Shown here one piece after another: positions 11,415 to 23,581 of a stretch of 64,000 nucleotides of DNA. The notes under the pieces were generated by a model, which searched no databases, was not told the origin of the DNA, and saw nothing but the letters and a program-made list of their open reading frames with translations. How positions within the stretch are numbered: the stretch's first letter is position 1; each line of letters begins with the position of its first letter. This DNA comes from Setaria digitata (Eukaryota > Nematoda > Chromadorea > Rhabditida > Setariidae). Where the stretch lies: assembly GCA_003640385.1 (NCBI GenBank), contig RCAB01000230.1, forward strand, positions 33,633 through 97,632. Direction: 5' to 3'. The position numbers and the translations under genes were made by a program.

Positions 11415-14400
11415 TTAAGAACTTTTTTAATTTACTAAAATTTAATTCCATATAATGCATACCGTTATATCAACTGGCTTGATGAATGATCTTTATTAAT
11501 ACCAGAATTAGGGAAAGCCTTTATTATTTCAAACTAGGTCAGTCAGTCAGTTCCAATTTTTTTTTATATCAACTATTTTTGACAGTTTTTCCATCACTAT
11601 ATTGAATTCACCTTTATTGAACATTTCCAAGTAAACAAATCATTAACTGAATAGAACTGAAATTGCTCTTACTCACTTTCTAAAATTAATTGTCAAATGG
11701 AAGTAAAATATTCAAATTCTTTTTGAGTTTTGCGTAAAATAGTGTGAATTTGATCTTACAGACCTTGCACTTTTCGAAATCAGAACTTTGTGAATTCAAA
11801 TTTAATATTAGATCTAATTAGAAAAATAGCCATTCAGCGACAAAAAAATAGTCAAATTCCAGATACATATTATTCAGTCTTTTTCTTTATTGTTCAAAAC
11901 GAATGAAATTTTTTCCCAGAACCTTTTTCCCTTTCTTTCTTTTGGAGGAGAAAATTGTTCGCCTTATTTTTGGTTATATTTGAATAAAATTTCATTTCAG
12001 TTATTGATATTACATTTAAAAAAATGATTCGTTTCTTTTTCTTTTCTTTTTAAAATCTGAAATCATTTTTTCTCTCCAACTGAAAAGTTTTCAAGGCTAT
12101 CTAGAAAATGAATCCGGTCGAGTTGATGAAAAAATGTTTTAGAACTTTTAGTTAAAAAAGAGAAAATCAAATAATTCTGATAGTTTTAGAAACAAAAATT
12201 CGATTTTTACCAGTTTTCGCAGAAGTTTCTCCTTTTTTCTCTAACATTGTAAATATTCTTTTTTATTAATAGTGTTGGAACAATTTTCAAAAATATTGCT
12301 TTTATCAGCCTAAATTTTTCAATTCAGTTAGAGTGAAATATCTCAAATATGAAATCTGGCACAGTAGACATACTTTTTTAACTGCTTTAAGCAGCAATAA
12401 AAGTTAAAAAATTCCTTTCTTCTACTACCTCAAATCATCTCTAATTTAACGATAAATTAAAGTACGTTCAGAATTTAGGCCAGATATTTCATTTGATTTT
12501 AATTTGACCAGATATTTGAATTCGAATTTGTTTTATCTCGAAAGATGTTCCCAATAAGTTAGGAATTAGAAATAAAATAACTTTAATCTTTTATTACATA
12601 ATTTGACTTGATGGAATAAAATTTGAGAAGTTGCTAAATTTCTTTTCTTCACATCGCGTTAAAGTCATTTTTTCAATGTGGAATTATAATATAATAAATA
12701 GCCCACTTCAGTGAAACTATATGTTTCTGATAAAATTAAAAGCTGCGCCAATTTTTTGAAATGCTTTTTTATTTGTTGTAAAAAACGAAGTATCTCAAGA
12801 CAATTATGATTATTTTATCCTATATTTTATCCTGCAAAATCTGGGCGCATGTGAAAAAATTTAACCTAAAAAAAATCAAATTTTAAAACAAAAACTTTTT
12901 AACAGCGCTTGCATGGAATTTGGGTTGTAAAAAAAAGAAACTTCAAGAGATTCATGATGAAAATCTTAGAAGCAAAAGAAAATCATCGTATGAGACATTG
13001 TTTTTCATCAATTGCAATTATATCCAAAGTCTTCATTTCAAAATATAATTTTATTCAGCTAGGATTAAGATGAAATTTTGTGCTAAGCATAAAGAGAGCA
13101 AACAGGAATAATTTAGAATTAAACGAAGTTGTCAGTGAATTCTAACTTTCAGAAGTGTACAGTTTAAAAGCTGTCAAATTAAAAATATTTCTGTTCTGGA
13201 ATTGGAATTTTCCCAGTTCTTCTGGGAGTATCGAAAGAGTACGTACCATTGTGGTAAATTAACGCTTAATAAGGATTAAATAGAATTGTACTGAATCATA
13301 AAGAAGAAAAAACTTTTTCATCTGTTAGCTGCGAATAAAAAGAAATGGTAATTAATGCAACATAATATAATTTGCTATTTCAATGTTACTAACACTGTTT
13401 CAAATCTTTTCTATAATCAAAAATTAATGACGCTTTCTTCCCTTTTATCACTGTTATCACCAATATCAGTTATCAATATTAACTTCTTCATTATTCGAAA
13501 TATTCTATCGCATTTCCTTTATCAGCTGCCATATCACCACAAAAAATCATTGTCTAACGTCATCATTATTATCACCATCTCATTAACCAGTTTAGGCATT
13601 GAAAAGTTTGTAAAATTAATTTTTTATTCTCCGCTCATATCGTGCTCGATTTTCTTGCCCAGGAAAAACTTCCACTGTTTCAAACATGTCTAATGGTTGC
13701 TGAAAAAGAAATTCATTTATCGGTATGTAAATTGAAATTGATGAGTAAATGACATTAAACTTAATACTATTCAATTTCTTGATATAAAAAATGTTTATTT
13801 GTTCACTGATCACATTTCCTGATGTCGAAAAAGGAAATGATTTGAAGAAAAAGAGTATTTAAGAAGAAAAAAGTTCCTGATTCCATAATTCCACGAAGAA
13901 ACTGTTTCACTTTATGGAAATAAGCGAACAGGTAAAACGCTTAGGAAACTGGGCCATCTCATTCATTACCTTTTTTCTTCAAATCAACCATTTCATCTCA
14001 ACTTTCGCCCTTTCCTTGTAAATAGTCACTTGAGGACGATGTCCAAATTATTATCATGAAAAAACAAACGCAACAAAAAATTTTGAAATAAAAGTCCATA
14101 CAATTTCTGTCAGGACTTTAAATTTTTTGAAATTGGCATCCGAAAATGAAATAAATTCCTTTGAAAATTTTTCAAAAAATACAGAAATTTGTTCGCTTTT
14201 AGTTCCGGAAATTCCGAATTTCAGAAAAAAAAAAATTTTGTTTGCAGGCTCTTCAGTTTTTAAAAAGAATTTCAGTTTGAAAATTGTCGTTGAAAGGAAA
14301 CATGTATAAAAATACATTTCGCAAGTCAATATGCGATACCAGTTCAATTTTCTTTCTTTTCATAAAGAGTAGAAATGATTTTTAACTCAATTTAATGGAA

Positions 14401-16784
14401 TTTTTCCCTTATGCTGGTAATCCAGACAGATGATTGCAACTGTATTCATTTCGATCCACTAATATCTTAATTACTTGCTAAATAAGTAAAAGAAAGTGAA
14501 GAGAATGCTTTTTTTTTTCACTTTTCTTGATAATATGCTGTATTCCAGGAAGTTCTATTATCATGATAATTTGCAATAAATATCTCTTCATTTTCATTTG
14601 CTAACTTGATAAAAAGCACACACTTATACATATATTTCATATATATATGTCGGTGGCTATCTTGGAATCTATTTCAAAATCATTTGAATCCTTTCTTGCT
14701 ACTGCTTTCTGATTAAAGGAGTTGATCTTATGAGAAAGTTTTCATTTACCTTTTGCTTCATTCTAATCCAAGCATTTTAATGTTCACCGTTAGAACTTTC
14801 CATTCCAGTTTGATAAATTGAGTTTCTTCAAAAAAATAAAGATAAAAAGAACAAAATGAAAGTCTCGAATCGATTCTTTTCCGATTATAGTTGCATAATC
14901 GAATTAAGCATAGCGGTAAATGGCATAGTTAGATTAATCATGATTTTGTTGGCAAATAATTGTAAAATTAAAATAAACGGACGGTAATTTCGAATTATTT
15001 CAAGTACAAATATATGAATTTAAATTTAAGAAGTACAGCGAATTGTACGAGAAAGAACTGCTTCTTAAAATATTAATTCAAAAACAATTAATTGTTTGGA
15101 AGAAAAAAAAACAATTAGGAATGTCAGCTATGCTTTAAATAATTAAACGAATTTTTCTCTTCTGTCACTAATTTTAGTCTTCTAAATATTGCTAATAAGT
15201 GTTGACGAGTAATTATTAACTGCACAAACAATTTAGGGATTAGGAAGAAAATGAAGGAAGCGAATGAAAGGAAAAAGGAAGGATCAAATGAAAACTTACT
15301 GATAACAAATTGATAACTATTTTTATTAAATATTTATTATAAATCCTAATTCTTTTTTTCTTCACTTTTATTAAAACTGAATCGCAATAAATAACTATAA
15401 CCGTTTATTTCGACTTTAAATTTAAAAAAAAAAAATCCGATTTCTTAAAATCACAATATATATATATAATTGTAATCATGATTTTTACATTAGAAAATGG
15501 AACTGACAATTCCTATTCCAAGAATTTTGCATGCAGCGTTGATGGTATTATGTGCAGTCGATAATTTCAGGTCACTCAATTAAGTAATTTTGTGAATTTG
15601 ATTGAAAGGCAAACTTACATATTTCTTGCACATTTCCAATTTTTAGCAATTTTAGCAGTTATTCATGAGAAAGCTTCGGAAATGAACTTGCAAGATTTAA
15701 TACGAAATAGGAAGTAAGCAAAAAAAAAATACCTAGCCAAGAATTTTCTAAAATTATTCACTACCTTTATCACTTACTTTTCTAATCTTAATCAAGTTAT
15801 TGTATTGAAATAATTAATATGAATATAAATTTATTTACTGAATTGCATAAAATTCATTTAGAAATCATTTCGGGAAATAATTCAATTTTGATTTTTATAT
15901 ATGCAAGTGATCAGTGGCATATTTATATGATGAGTAAGATGGAATAATTATACGTTAGAAAAGATTTATATCGATTCTTTATTGTGATACTGGGCATCCG
16001 AAAACCGGATTTGTTTCCGTGGACTGGATTTTGTGGCTGGCTGTGCCGAATGAACAATTTGTTATAGGATCATTGTAAAAAGAATCGATATGCCATTTTT
16101 TAACAAGTAAAAATTTCTTTTGAAATTTTATATGCTATAAAATGACGACTCCGGATGCTTTCTTCTCACTGCAATAGGATCATAAAATGCGCAACACGTT
16201 GAAAATACTGTGTAGCTGAATCAAAAGTTGATAGACGGGGAATGGACAATTTTATAGAAAAAATAAAATATTTATAGAAATGTTAATTTTAATCACTATA
16301 AATTTGGAATTAGTTGGAAGTGATTAGCTTAAATTATGACAGGTTTGGGATGGCATTCATTTTTAATTTTTGTTAATTTCAGCTAATTTCCAATATTTAA
16401 TTCACATTGACGATGGCAGCAAAGGTTGTTTAATTATTATCATTGGCAAGATAGATGCTATTTTTAAAAATTTTTTAAAGACGAAACAACGCATATTCTG
16501 CTGTTTAAATGAATTCGCTAGATCATTAACTACTAAAACATTTAAAAGCAATATTCCCTGTCTTGTGAATGACTGAAATGATGGAATATCCAATCTCGAG
16601 GAAATCTGAACTAATTTAGGACAAATACCATAGCAGCGGCAAATAATAGGGAAAAAATCTTTGTAAAAGTTCATTCACCAAACATATACATCATCCATGA
16701 ATGCTATCATCCAAGAATTCATTGGAATAAGCAAAATTTCATAATTTCAATTTAATTTCACGTATTAATGATAACTAATGATTA

Positions 16785-17135
16785 TGTGCCCATTTAATTC
16801 TTATCAACAGTCTAAAATTTATTAATGTTTGGAAATTTTCATTAAAATTGCACTTCAACAATGTTCCACAAATTGCACATTTTACTCATTCAAGTTGTTG
16901 TTATTTGGTCAGTTAATATATAATTTTGTTGGCTTTTTTTGCAGTCTTTTTTTTTTTTTNTGTGCCCATTTAATTCTTATCAACAGTCTAAAATTTATTA
17001 ATGTTTGGAAATTTTCATTAAAATTGCACTTCAACAATGTTCCACAAATTGCACATTTTACTCATTCAAGTTGTTGTTATTTGGTCAGTTAATATATAAT
17101 TTTGTTGGCTTTTTTTGCAGTCTTTTTTTTTTTTT
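16785..17135. repeat. 175-bp direct duplication around a single N (16960)
   Basis: Positions 16785-16959 recur at 16961-17135, each copy ending in a T-run after GCAGTC. The single N falls exactly between the copies, at the T-run. Reads probably failed at the homopolymer and the contig ends were abutted without collapsing the overlap. Confidence 0.9.
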
Positions 17136-20100
17136 ATTGAATGCTGATAACATTTTTTATCATTTATCATTTTTAGAGTTATCATTATTGCAATATAGCA
17201 AATAATCAAAAATGGAAATGCAGTTGCAACATTTTTATAATGAATGGATTGCTATTTTTATAAATGACTTAGTTCTATTAAATATACAAATGCAGAATGA
17301 TTTGATGCTTGAATTATAAGTGAAAATTATGTGAGACAATTATAATGCAATTTTTGTCTTAGAAAAAAAAACAGAGAACTTAATCGTTCCATATCCCACT
17401 CTCCGCAAGTGAATAATTACAGCATTAATACAACCAAGGTTAGTTATCACCATTATCTCTTTTGTTAAATAAATTATCATTTGGGGTCAAATGATTAGGA
17501 CGAATACTAATTAATTATTTCTATGGTAATGCCAGTAGGAAGATTGAAGTAAAAAGATATAACATGGCAGGTGAATGAGGGTTAGTGGATGTGAAAGGTG
17601 CCATGAACGGTTGACCTTTAACAAGAAATTTATTTTAAAATTTTTTTTTCTTTTTTTTTTTTGGGGGGGGTTAGGTTTCGTAAAAATAAATCGTTTGCTC
17701 TCTCCTTTTATCTTTTTATCACTGCCAGGGAAAAGAAGAGCAGAGAAAAATTGAGGGAGCTATGATAAAATTTCAAAAGAAAATAATAGATTAAATTGAA
17801 AATTTTAATCATTTTAAATGTCAATTTATTAACTCCAACAATTTAAAATTTTTCGTTTTTTCTTTGAAATTAGAAAAAAGAGAATGATTTTTATTGCTTT
17901 GATAGAGAAGGATAAGACACAAACCCGAGGCGTAAATGACGAAAATACATCTAATTATAATTAATATTCGTAATTTTGAAAGGAATTTAACTGATAAAAA
18001 GTAGTTACATCCAGATTTAGCGGTTTTGTTTTGACATACAAAATAGAATTTCTAGTTTACAACAGCTCGGAAATTGAAATTATAATTTTCATGTTATTTT
18101 TCGTGCTTTTTTAAATGCTACTCGTAAAACTTAGCAATATGGTAGGGTTTTTTTTTTTAAGTTTTTTCAAGCACTTAACAATTGCTTTATATTGAGAAGT
18201 TTTCTCATATTCAAAAGAATAATAGCAATAATTTTTATTGGAAATTGATTAATTATAAAAAGCATTTCATGTTTAGGCTGACAGAATATGATTATACCCT
18301 AACAGTGCTTCTTTATATGAAAATATCAACATGCACTCCTTTTTCGTCTTTCTGTCTATTACAAATTATTTCATTTTTGTTAGAAATTCAAACAAGAATT
18401 TTAAATTTTAGAATGAAATTCCTTCATGCTATTAATTTGAAATTAATGAAATAATTGACACTGTTAAGAAGGAAAATTGAAAAGAAGAAGGAAGAAAGAG
18501 AAATGATGATGCATTGCAATAATGATAATTTGAATAAACAAAAATTTATAATTTTTGAGTATGAAAAATAAAAAAAGGATAAAATGTTAAAAATATACAA
18601 TTCAAAAGTTATAACTGTTAGCTATATTTCCATCAATTCTTTCTTCTTTTACTGTCATATGTCCTTGAAAAGGTGGAACATAGGAAGCGAAAAGGTGTTC
18701 GAGAAGAGAAAAATGAATGAATACCTCAACAATCGTATAGTTAATGTTGAGAAAACGAATAATAATTACTTACATCTATCTATGAAAAGTTATTTTCGGC
18801 TAATTTCACACACTATACTTGGTCTTGCATGGATTCTAATAATGGCTTTTATCGTGAGTAGTATTTTTTTTTTTTCGGCTTCTAAGACATTTGATGATAC
18901 ATCGTATAAATGGCACTTTGAAATTTCATCAAATTTGAGCACGAAATAAAAAGAAGAAAGTACAAGGACCATTGTTGAAATCGGTACCATAGATTGTTCA
19001 AAAAAAATGAAAAAAAAAAAGAAAATGATTTTTTGAAGAGGAATTATTAGTTCAAACTAGTTTTAGACATATGTATTTTTTTGTTTATTCATTTTTAGAA
19101 TAAGTGAAAGCATATTAGAAACAGTTTAAGAAACAAAAAATTTTTTCTTCAGTAAAGATGTGGAAGTGTAAGATATATTTAAAAAGGGATCTCAAGCAAA
19201 CAAACAAAGAAAAGAAAAGAAATAATCATTTCAAGAAATGAAACATTTTGATGTCATTATTGAACTTTTTCATAAGTTGAACAATGTCAAAAATATTTTG
19301 TAAAGTTGTCAATGTATTTCCTGAAATGCCAAAAAATACGATAGCCCGAAATTCCAGAAGACACGACGGAAAAAAAGATTGGTGAAAAAGGATAAATCCA
19401 AAAAAAAAAAAAAAATTTTAAAGCTTGAAAATGGAATGAATAAGGCGAAATTTTTTTTATGAAGACATTTATGGAACTGATAACTTTTTTGATAATCAAA
19501 TTTATAAATTAGTGATTTGGTAAACAGTATAGAAATTAGAAAACAGAGCTTCATGCCTAGACCTGAAAGTTAGAAAAGATAAACAATTCTTTTCAATTTT
19601 CAATACAAAATTGTCATTTTTTTTTTTGATCACATTATCAGTAAGTTATTTTCTTTTTATTTTATGATAAGTCACAAAAAATATAAATTAGGATAACCTT
19701 TAAATCTTTTTAACTGAGAAAATTTTATTGCCAATCAAATTAATTATCATGAAATTTTAACATGGCATAAAATACTTGAGTATTAGTGGATCTTTAGTGA
19801 AAAGAAAAATTAATCTTTAAATATTTTTGAAATCCCCAATTTTATCCTTCTTTAATACACTTTATCTAAGACATTTGACAAATTCCAATTCCCAATTCTT
19901 TCTGTTCAACCTAATTGTTTCAACAACATACAAAACGGATGGATCATTTGAAGATTATTTCTTTGGCTGTTTTCTTCTTTTTCAAATTTATTTTAAATTT
20001 TCATGAAAATCAACAGACACTGTTGATTCTCCTTTTCAGATATTTTGTCAATCCATCCATAAATTAGTTTTTGGGAGCAACTCTTTCAGTAACATAGTTG

Positions 20101-21213
20101 TAAAGTTTCTAACAGAAAAATAGGATCTAGACGAATAATGGATGGGTAAATGATACTACTGAATTTTTCTTTAAATTGAGATTTAAATACCCGCAATACT
20201 TACTATCAACAGCTAGTGATCAAACAATTGAATTCTGCTACTGAGAAAGCTTTGGAAAAATTTAGCATTAGCAGACTTTATCTGTTTGATTTTTAGTTTT
20301 TGCTGCTAGTTAGGTATCAATCAAGCTTGTAGTCCTGAAAAGCATATAGCAAAGTCAAGATAACAGTAAGTTGATTTCTGATTTTGAATATGCCATCACG
20401 ATCAGATTTGCAATATCGCAAATAATCTCAACTTAATTTTCGATGCTTCTAACTAATTCCGAATAATTTTAATCCATTTAATCATTAATTCATATTCAAA
20501 ACTAAAAATCAATCAGTTTCCCTGTCCTCATAATCGACATAGTTTAGAGTGTTAATGAAAGAAACTAATCTCTTTTCTGACCTATCTTTATTTTCTTTCA
20601 AACATACCTTAAAAAACAAAGCAATCCTATCCCATTTCATTCTCTACTTTTCTTTATGACTTTTTTTTCCGCTCAATTTCGAAAAATTTTGCTGTCCAAG
20701 TATTATCAGCAGCCAGGAAATTTCGGTCCATTGCTTTCGCTGATTTATTATGATTTCATCTTATTTCTTTGCATGGAAATGATGGTATCGCAGCTGTCTT
20801 AAAAACACTCTTTAAGGAACGATTTAATTCTATGAAATAATATTAGTGCACAAGTATGAAGGGCAACAATTGAAAAGTGTGTCGATCTGATTGACAGGTA
20901 AAGAATTTCACATAATTTTTTTTGAAGTATTCTAGGTTAGGTTGGAAATCTTTGTTGATAATTTAATAAACATGCCAATTAATCTTCTAATTACAATTCG
21001 ATATACAACCGCAGTTATTATCTGCTATTTTGCAAACTGTCTGACAAGAATTGAAATAAATACAAAGAGCTTGTGAAATTAAAAAACGGAAACCACGAGG
21101 GATTAACAATCAGCATATACTCTTCAAATTATGTGAGAAAAGGAAAATTTAAATATTATTAATCAATGTAAGAACCGATTACTTACATTATATGGATAAC
21201 TGATATGATATTG

Positions 21214-21620
21214 TGATAAGTAATGCCAGTAAAATAAAACAAGCAGTATCACTGTGATAAGTAATAACGACAAACGTTGAAAATTATACGACAGCAATGA
21301 GTAATTTAGTTTCAAAAACATGGTGATAAATGGTCTGATATGACTGTCTTCTTCTTTGTTTCAGTTCTTCAAAAAGGAATATATTTAAGTGAAGCATAAA
21401 AAGAAGAAAATTTAACTATTGAAATAAAAATGGATTTACGACAAAATATGATAAGTTAGAATGCAAAAAAAAAAGGTAAGGATAAAAATATCAATCAGAT
21501 GGCAAATATAAACGATTCAATTTTTCATTCAGTTGAAATTCTATTCAAATTTCGATTACTCTACTGTACCACTCACTATATGGCAGCTGATAAGAACAGT
21601 GTAGTGCAGAACCTGATAAG
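21214..21620 (+). promoter_or_regulatory. Cluster of five TGATAAG (GATA-factor-type) sites
   Basis: TGATAAG occurs at 21214, 21255, 21449, 21588 and 21614, all on the plus strand, with further TGATAA and TGATAT variants between. Two sites share the 13-mer TGTGATAAGTAAT. In nematodes TGATAA is the core bound by intestinal GATA factors of the ELT-2 type. No gene start is seen within several kb, so an enhancer role is only inferred. Confidence 0.35.
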
Positions 21621-22652
21621 CAACAATCATTATCGAGTGGACATTGAACAGAAATGAAAATTATTAGAAAATAATTACTGTGCAAAAAATATTGCGTGCA
21701 GATGACAAATATATATATATAAAACTTTTACAGAAATGATCAATTATAGGTTTAATAGTACTTTTTTCACTAAGAGATTTTTGGCAAATTTTTTAACACA
21801 AATTTTACTGCAAAATTAAAATGTAATCAATGAAGGACTAGCTGTGTCACTAAATTGATCCTTTAACATTAACATCTAGATTGAACTATATAGATTTTAA
21901 TTTTAAGATGCATATAGATTATGCTTCAATTTTTAGTATAATTTATGTTACTTCCAAATATGTTACTATAATTAATACTGAAAGTGTATTACACTAAGGA
22001 TATCTACATCACGGCTACTTCTTATTCAAAAATTTTTCAAGCTAAATCATCTATGAAAAACAAAATTTTGGAATAAGACTGAAACTGCTAATAATTTCAA
22101 CCTCAATAACTAAAATCTTAAATGAAAATCAAAAGCCCTCACAATCAATGAGAAATGAGCGAACACAAAATAGTATTTCGTAAATGTGCAAATTATCTTA
22201 AGCTTCAAAAACCACTCTCTAATTAGCATTCATTTGTATAAAAAACTGTGCATTGTGCTGATTTTCATTAAGATCAAGGAGAAAATACTTTAAATTTGTG
22301 TAAGAGTTGAGAAATTACTTGGAAATTAAGATTTGAATTTTTTTTAAGATTTGAAAATTTTCCAACGTGGCAAAATATTTACACCTTGAAAAAATCAAAA
22401 TGATAGACCTTTAAGATAATCAAGACCAAAACTAACTCAGATTTTAAATTGAAATGAAATGCTCACTTTCTAATTTCGGACTTTGCACTAAAATCTCATT
22501 GCTTGCAAGTGCAATGCAACCAAGCCTTTAGCGCACGCTGATATTACTGAAAATGGCTTAAGACTTTGTACAATCAAAACGAAAGAAAATTATTAAAAAA
22601 GAGTCCATTGCATAAAACTAAGAAAAAGAAAAAAAATTCTTTAAATCTGATT

Positions 22653-22914
22653 GCAAAAATTGCTTAACAATAAGGATTAAAACTNACAAAAATTGCTTAA
22701 CAATAAGGGTTAAAACTTAACTGATAAATTCTGAAACTCACAAGAAACCAAAGATGCAATTTTAAAGTCAATAAAAGTTTCAATTTTGAAAATTGCAGAN
22801 GCAAAAATTGCTTAACAATAAGGATTAAAACTTAACTGATAAATTCTGAAACTCACAAGAAACCAAAGATGCAATTTTAAAGTCAATAAAAGTTTCAATT
22901 TTGAAAATTGCAGA
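22653..22914. repeat. Threefold direct duplication around two single Ns (22685, 22800)
   Basis: A 32-bp partial copy (22653-22684), then two 114-bp copies (22686-22799 and 22801-22914), are separated by one N each. The copies differ at one or two bases (AAGGATT versus AAGGGTT). This most likely reflects overlapping contig ends or haplotypes placed side by side. Confidence 0.9.
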
Positions 22915-23385
22915 TAAAATTAAAATAAAATCGCAGCAAAAATTATGACCGAACTTATAATAATAATTTTGAAAATTTAGAAAACCATAACCGAAACGTT
23001 TTATATTATCTGTGAACAAAAGTGTTGTCAACGATAAAGACCGAAATTAATGGTAGGTATTAAAATATCCGAAAAACTTGATAGAAATTTATAACACTAA
23101 TTATGAATAATTTAATTTACTCATAAGTTCGTTAAAATAGTGGACTCAAAAATAACAGAGAATAAATTATGAAATTCGATATCTGCAACAATATTTGAGA
23201 CTGATAATTTTTCTGTTCAATTAAAAGTAACAATTTACTCACTATCTCCTATAGATCCTGAAAAGTGCAAAAATTTAGAGTTGTCTATATTGCTGAGCAA
23301 AATTTGAAAGGTTTTTAAATTGAAAATTAGTATCAAAACCGCCTACAATCTACATCACCGAGTAATATTTAATTGGTTTTTAATT

Positions 23386-23581
23386 AAAAATAACCACTAA
23401 AATTACCTGCAACCATGTTGATGTCTTCCAGATACAAATAAGAGATGACGAAACAATGCAAATTTCTTTTTTATTGACTTTTAAAAGGTTCATGCCACAA
23501 CTGACCTCAGCACCACTCGAGGTCATGCTCCTAAATTACCGCCAGATGGCAAACTCCAGCATTTCACTGCAGAATTATTGA
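23386..23581 (+). other. GC-raised island with short open frame and everted repeat
   Basis: A continuous plus-strand frame runs about 62 codons to TGA at 23579-23581, with ATG at 23456 giving 41 residues (internal MPQLTSAPLEV). An AG (CTTCCAG) lies just upstream and could be a splice acceptor. Within it is a perfect inverted pair, TGACCTC (23502-23508) and GAGGTCA (23519-23525), whose cores are nuclear-receptor half-sites. No family is recognised. It may be an exon, or a regulatory element that happens to be open. Confidence 0.2.

Noticed and set aside
14054..14347. 97-codon minus-strand frame overlapping a plus-strand one
   Set aside because: Phe/Lys-rich with poly-F runs from A/T homopolymers; no homology signal and no splice context.
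16402..16674. 90-codon minus-strand frame with several cysteines
   Set aside because: No recognisable motif, an overlapping plus-strand frame is equally open, and no flanking exon was found.
18584..18949. 121-codon plus-strand frame with a hydrophobic segment
   Set aside because: Composition follows the AT-rich background (Asn, Lys, Phe, Ile, Ser), there are no convincing splice sites or family motif, and the hydrophobic stretch includes a T-run artefact (SSIFFFSA).
23539..23552. CTCF-like motif CCGCCAGATGGCAA
   Set aside because: A good match to the vertebrate degenerate consensus, but CTCF is reported lost in many nematodes and one match in 64 kb can be chance.
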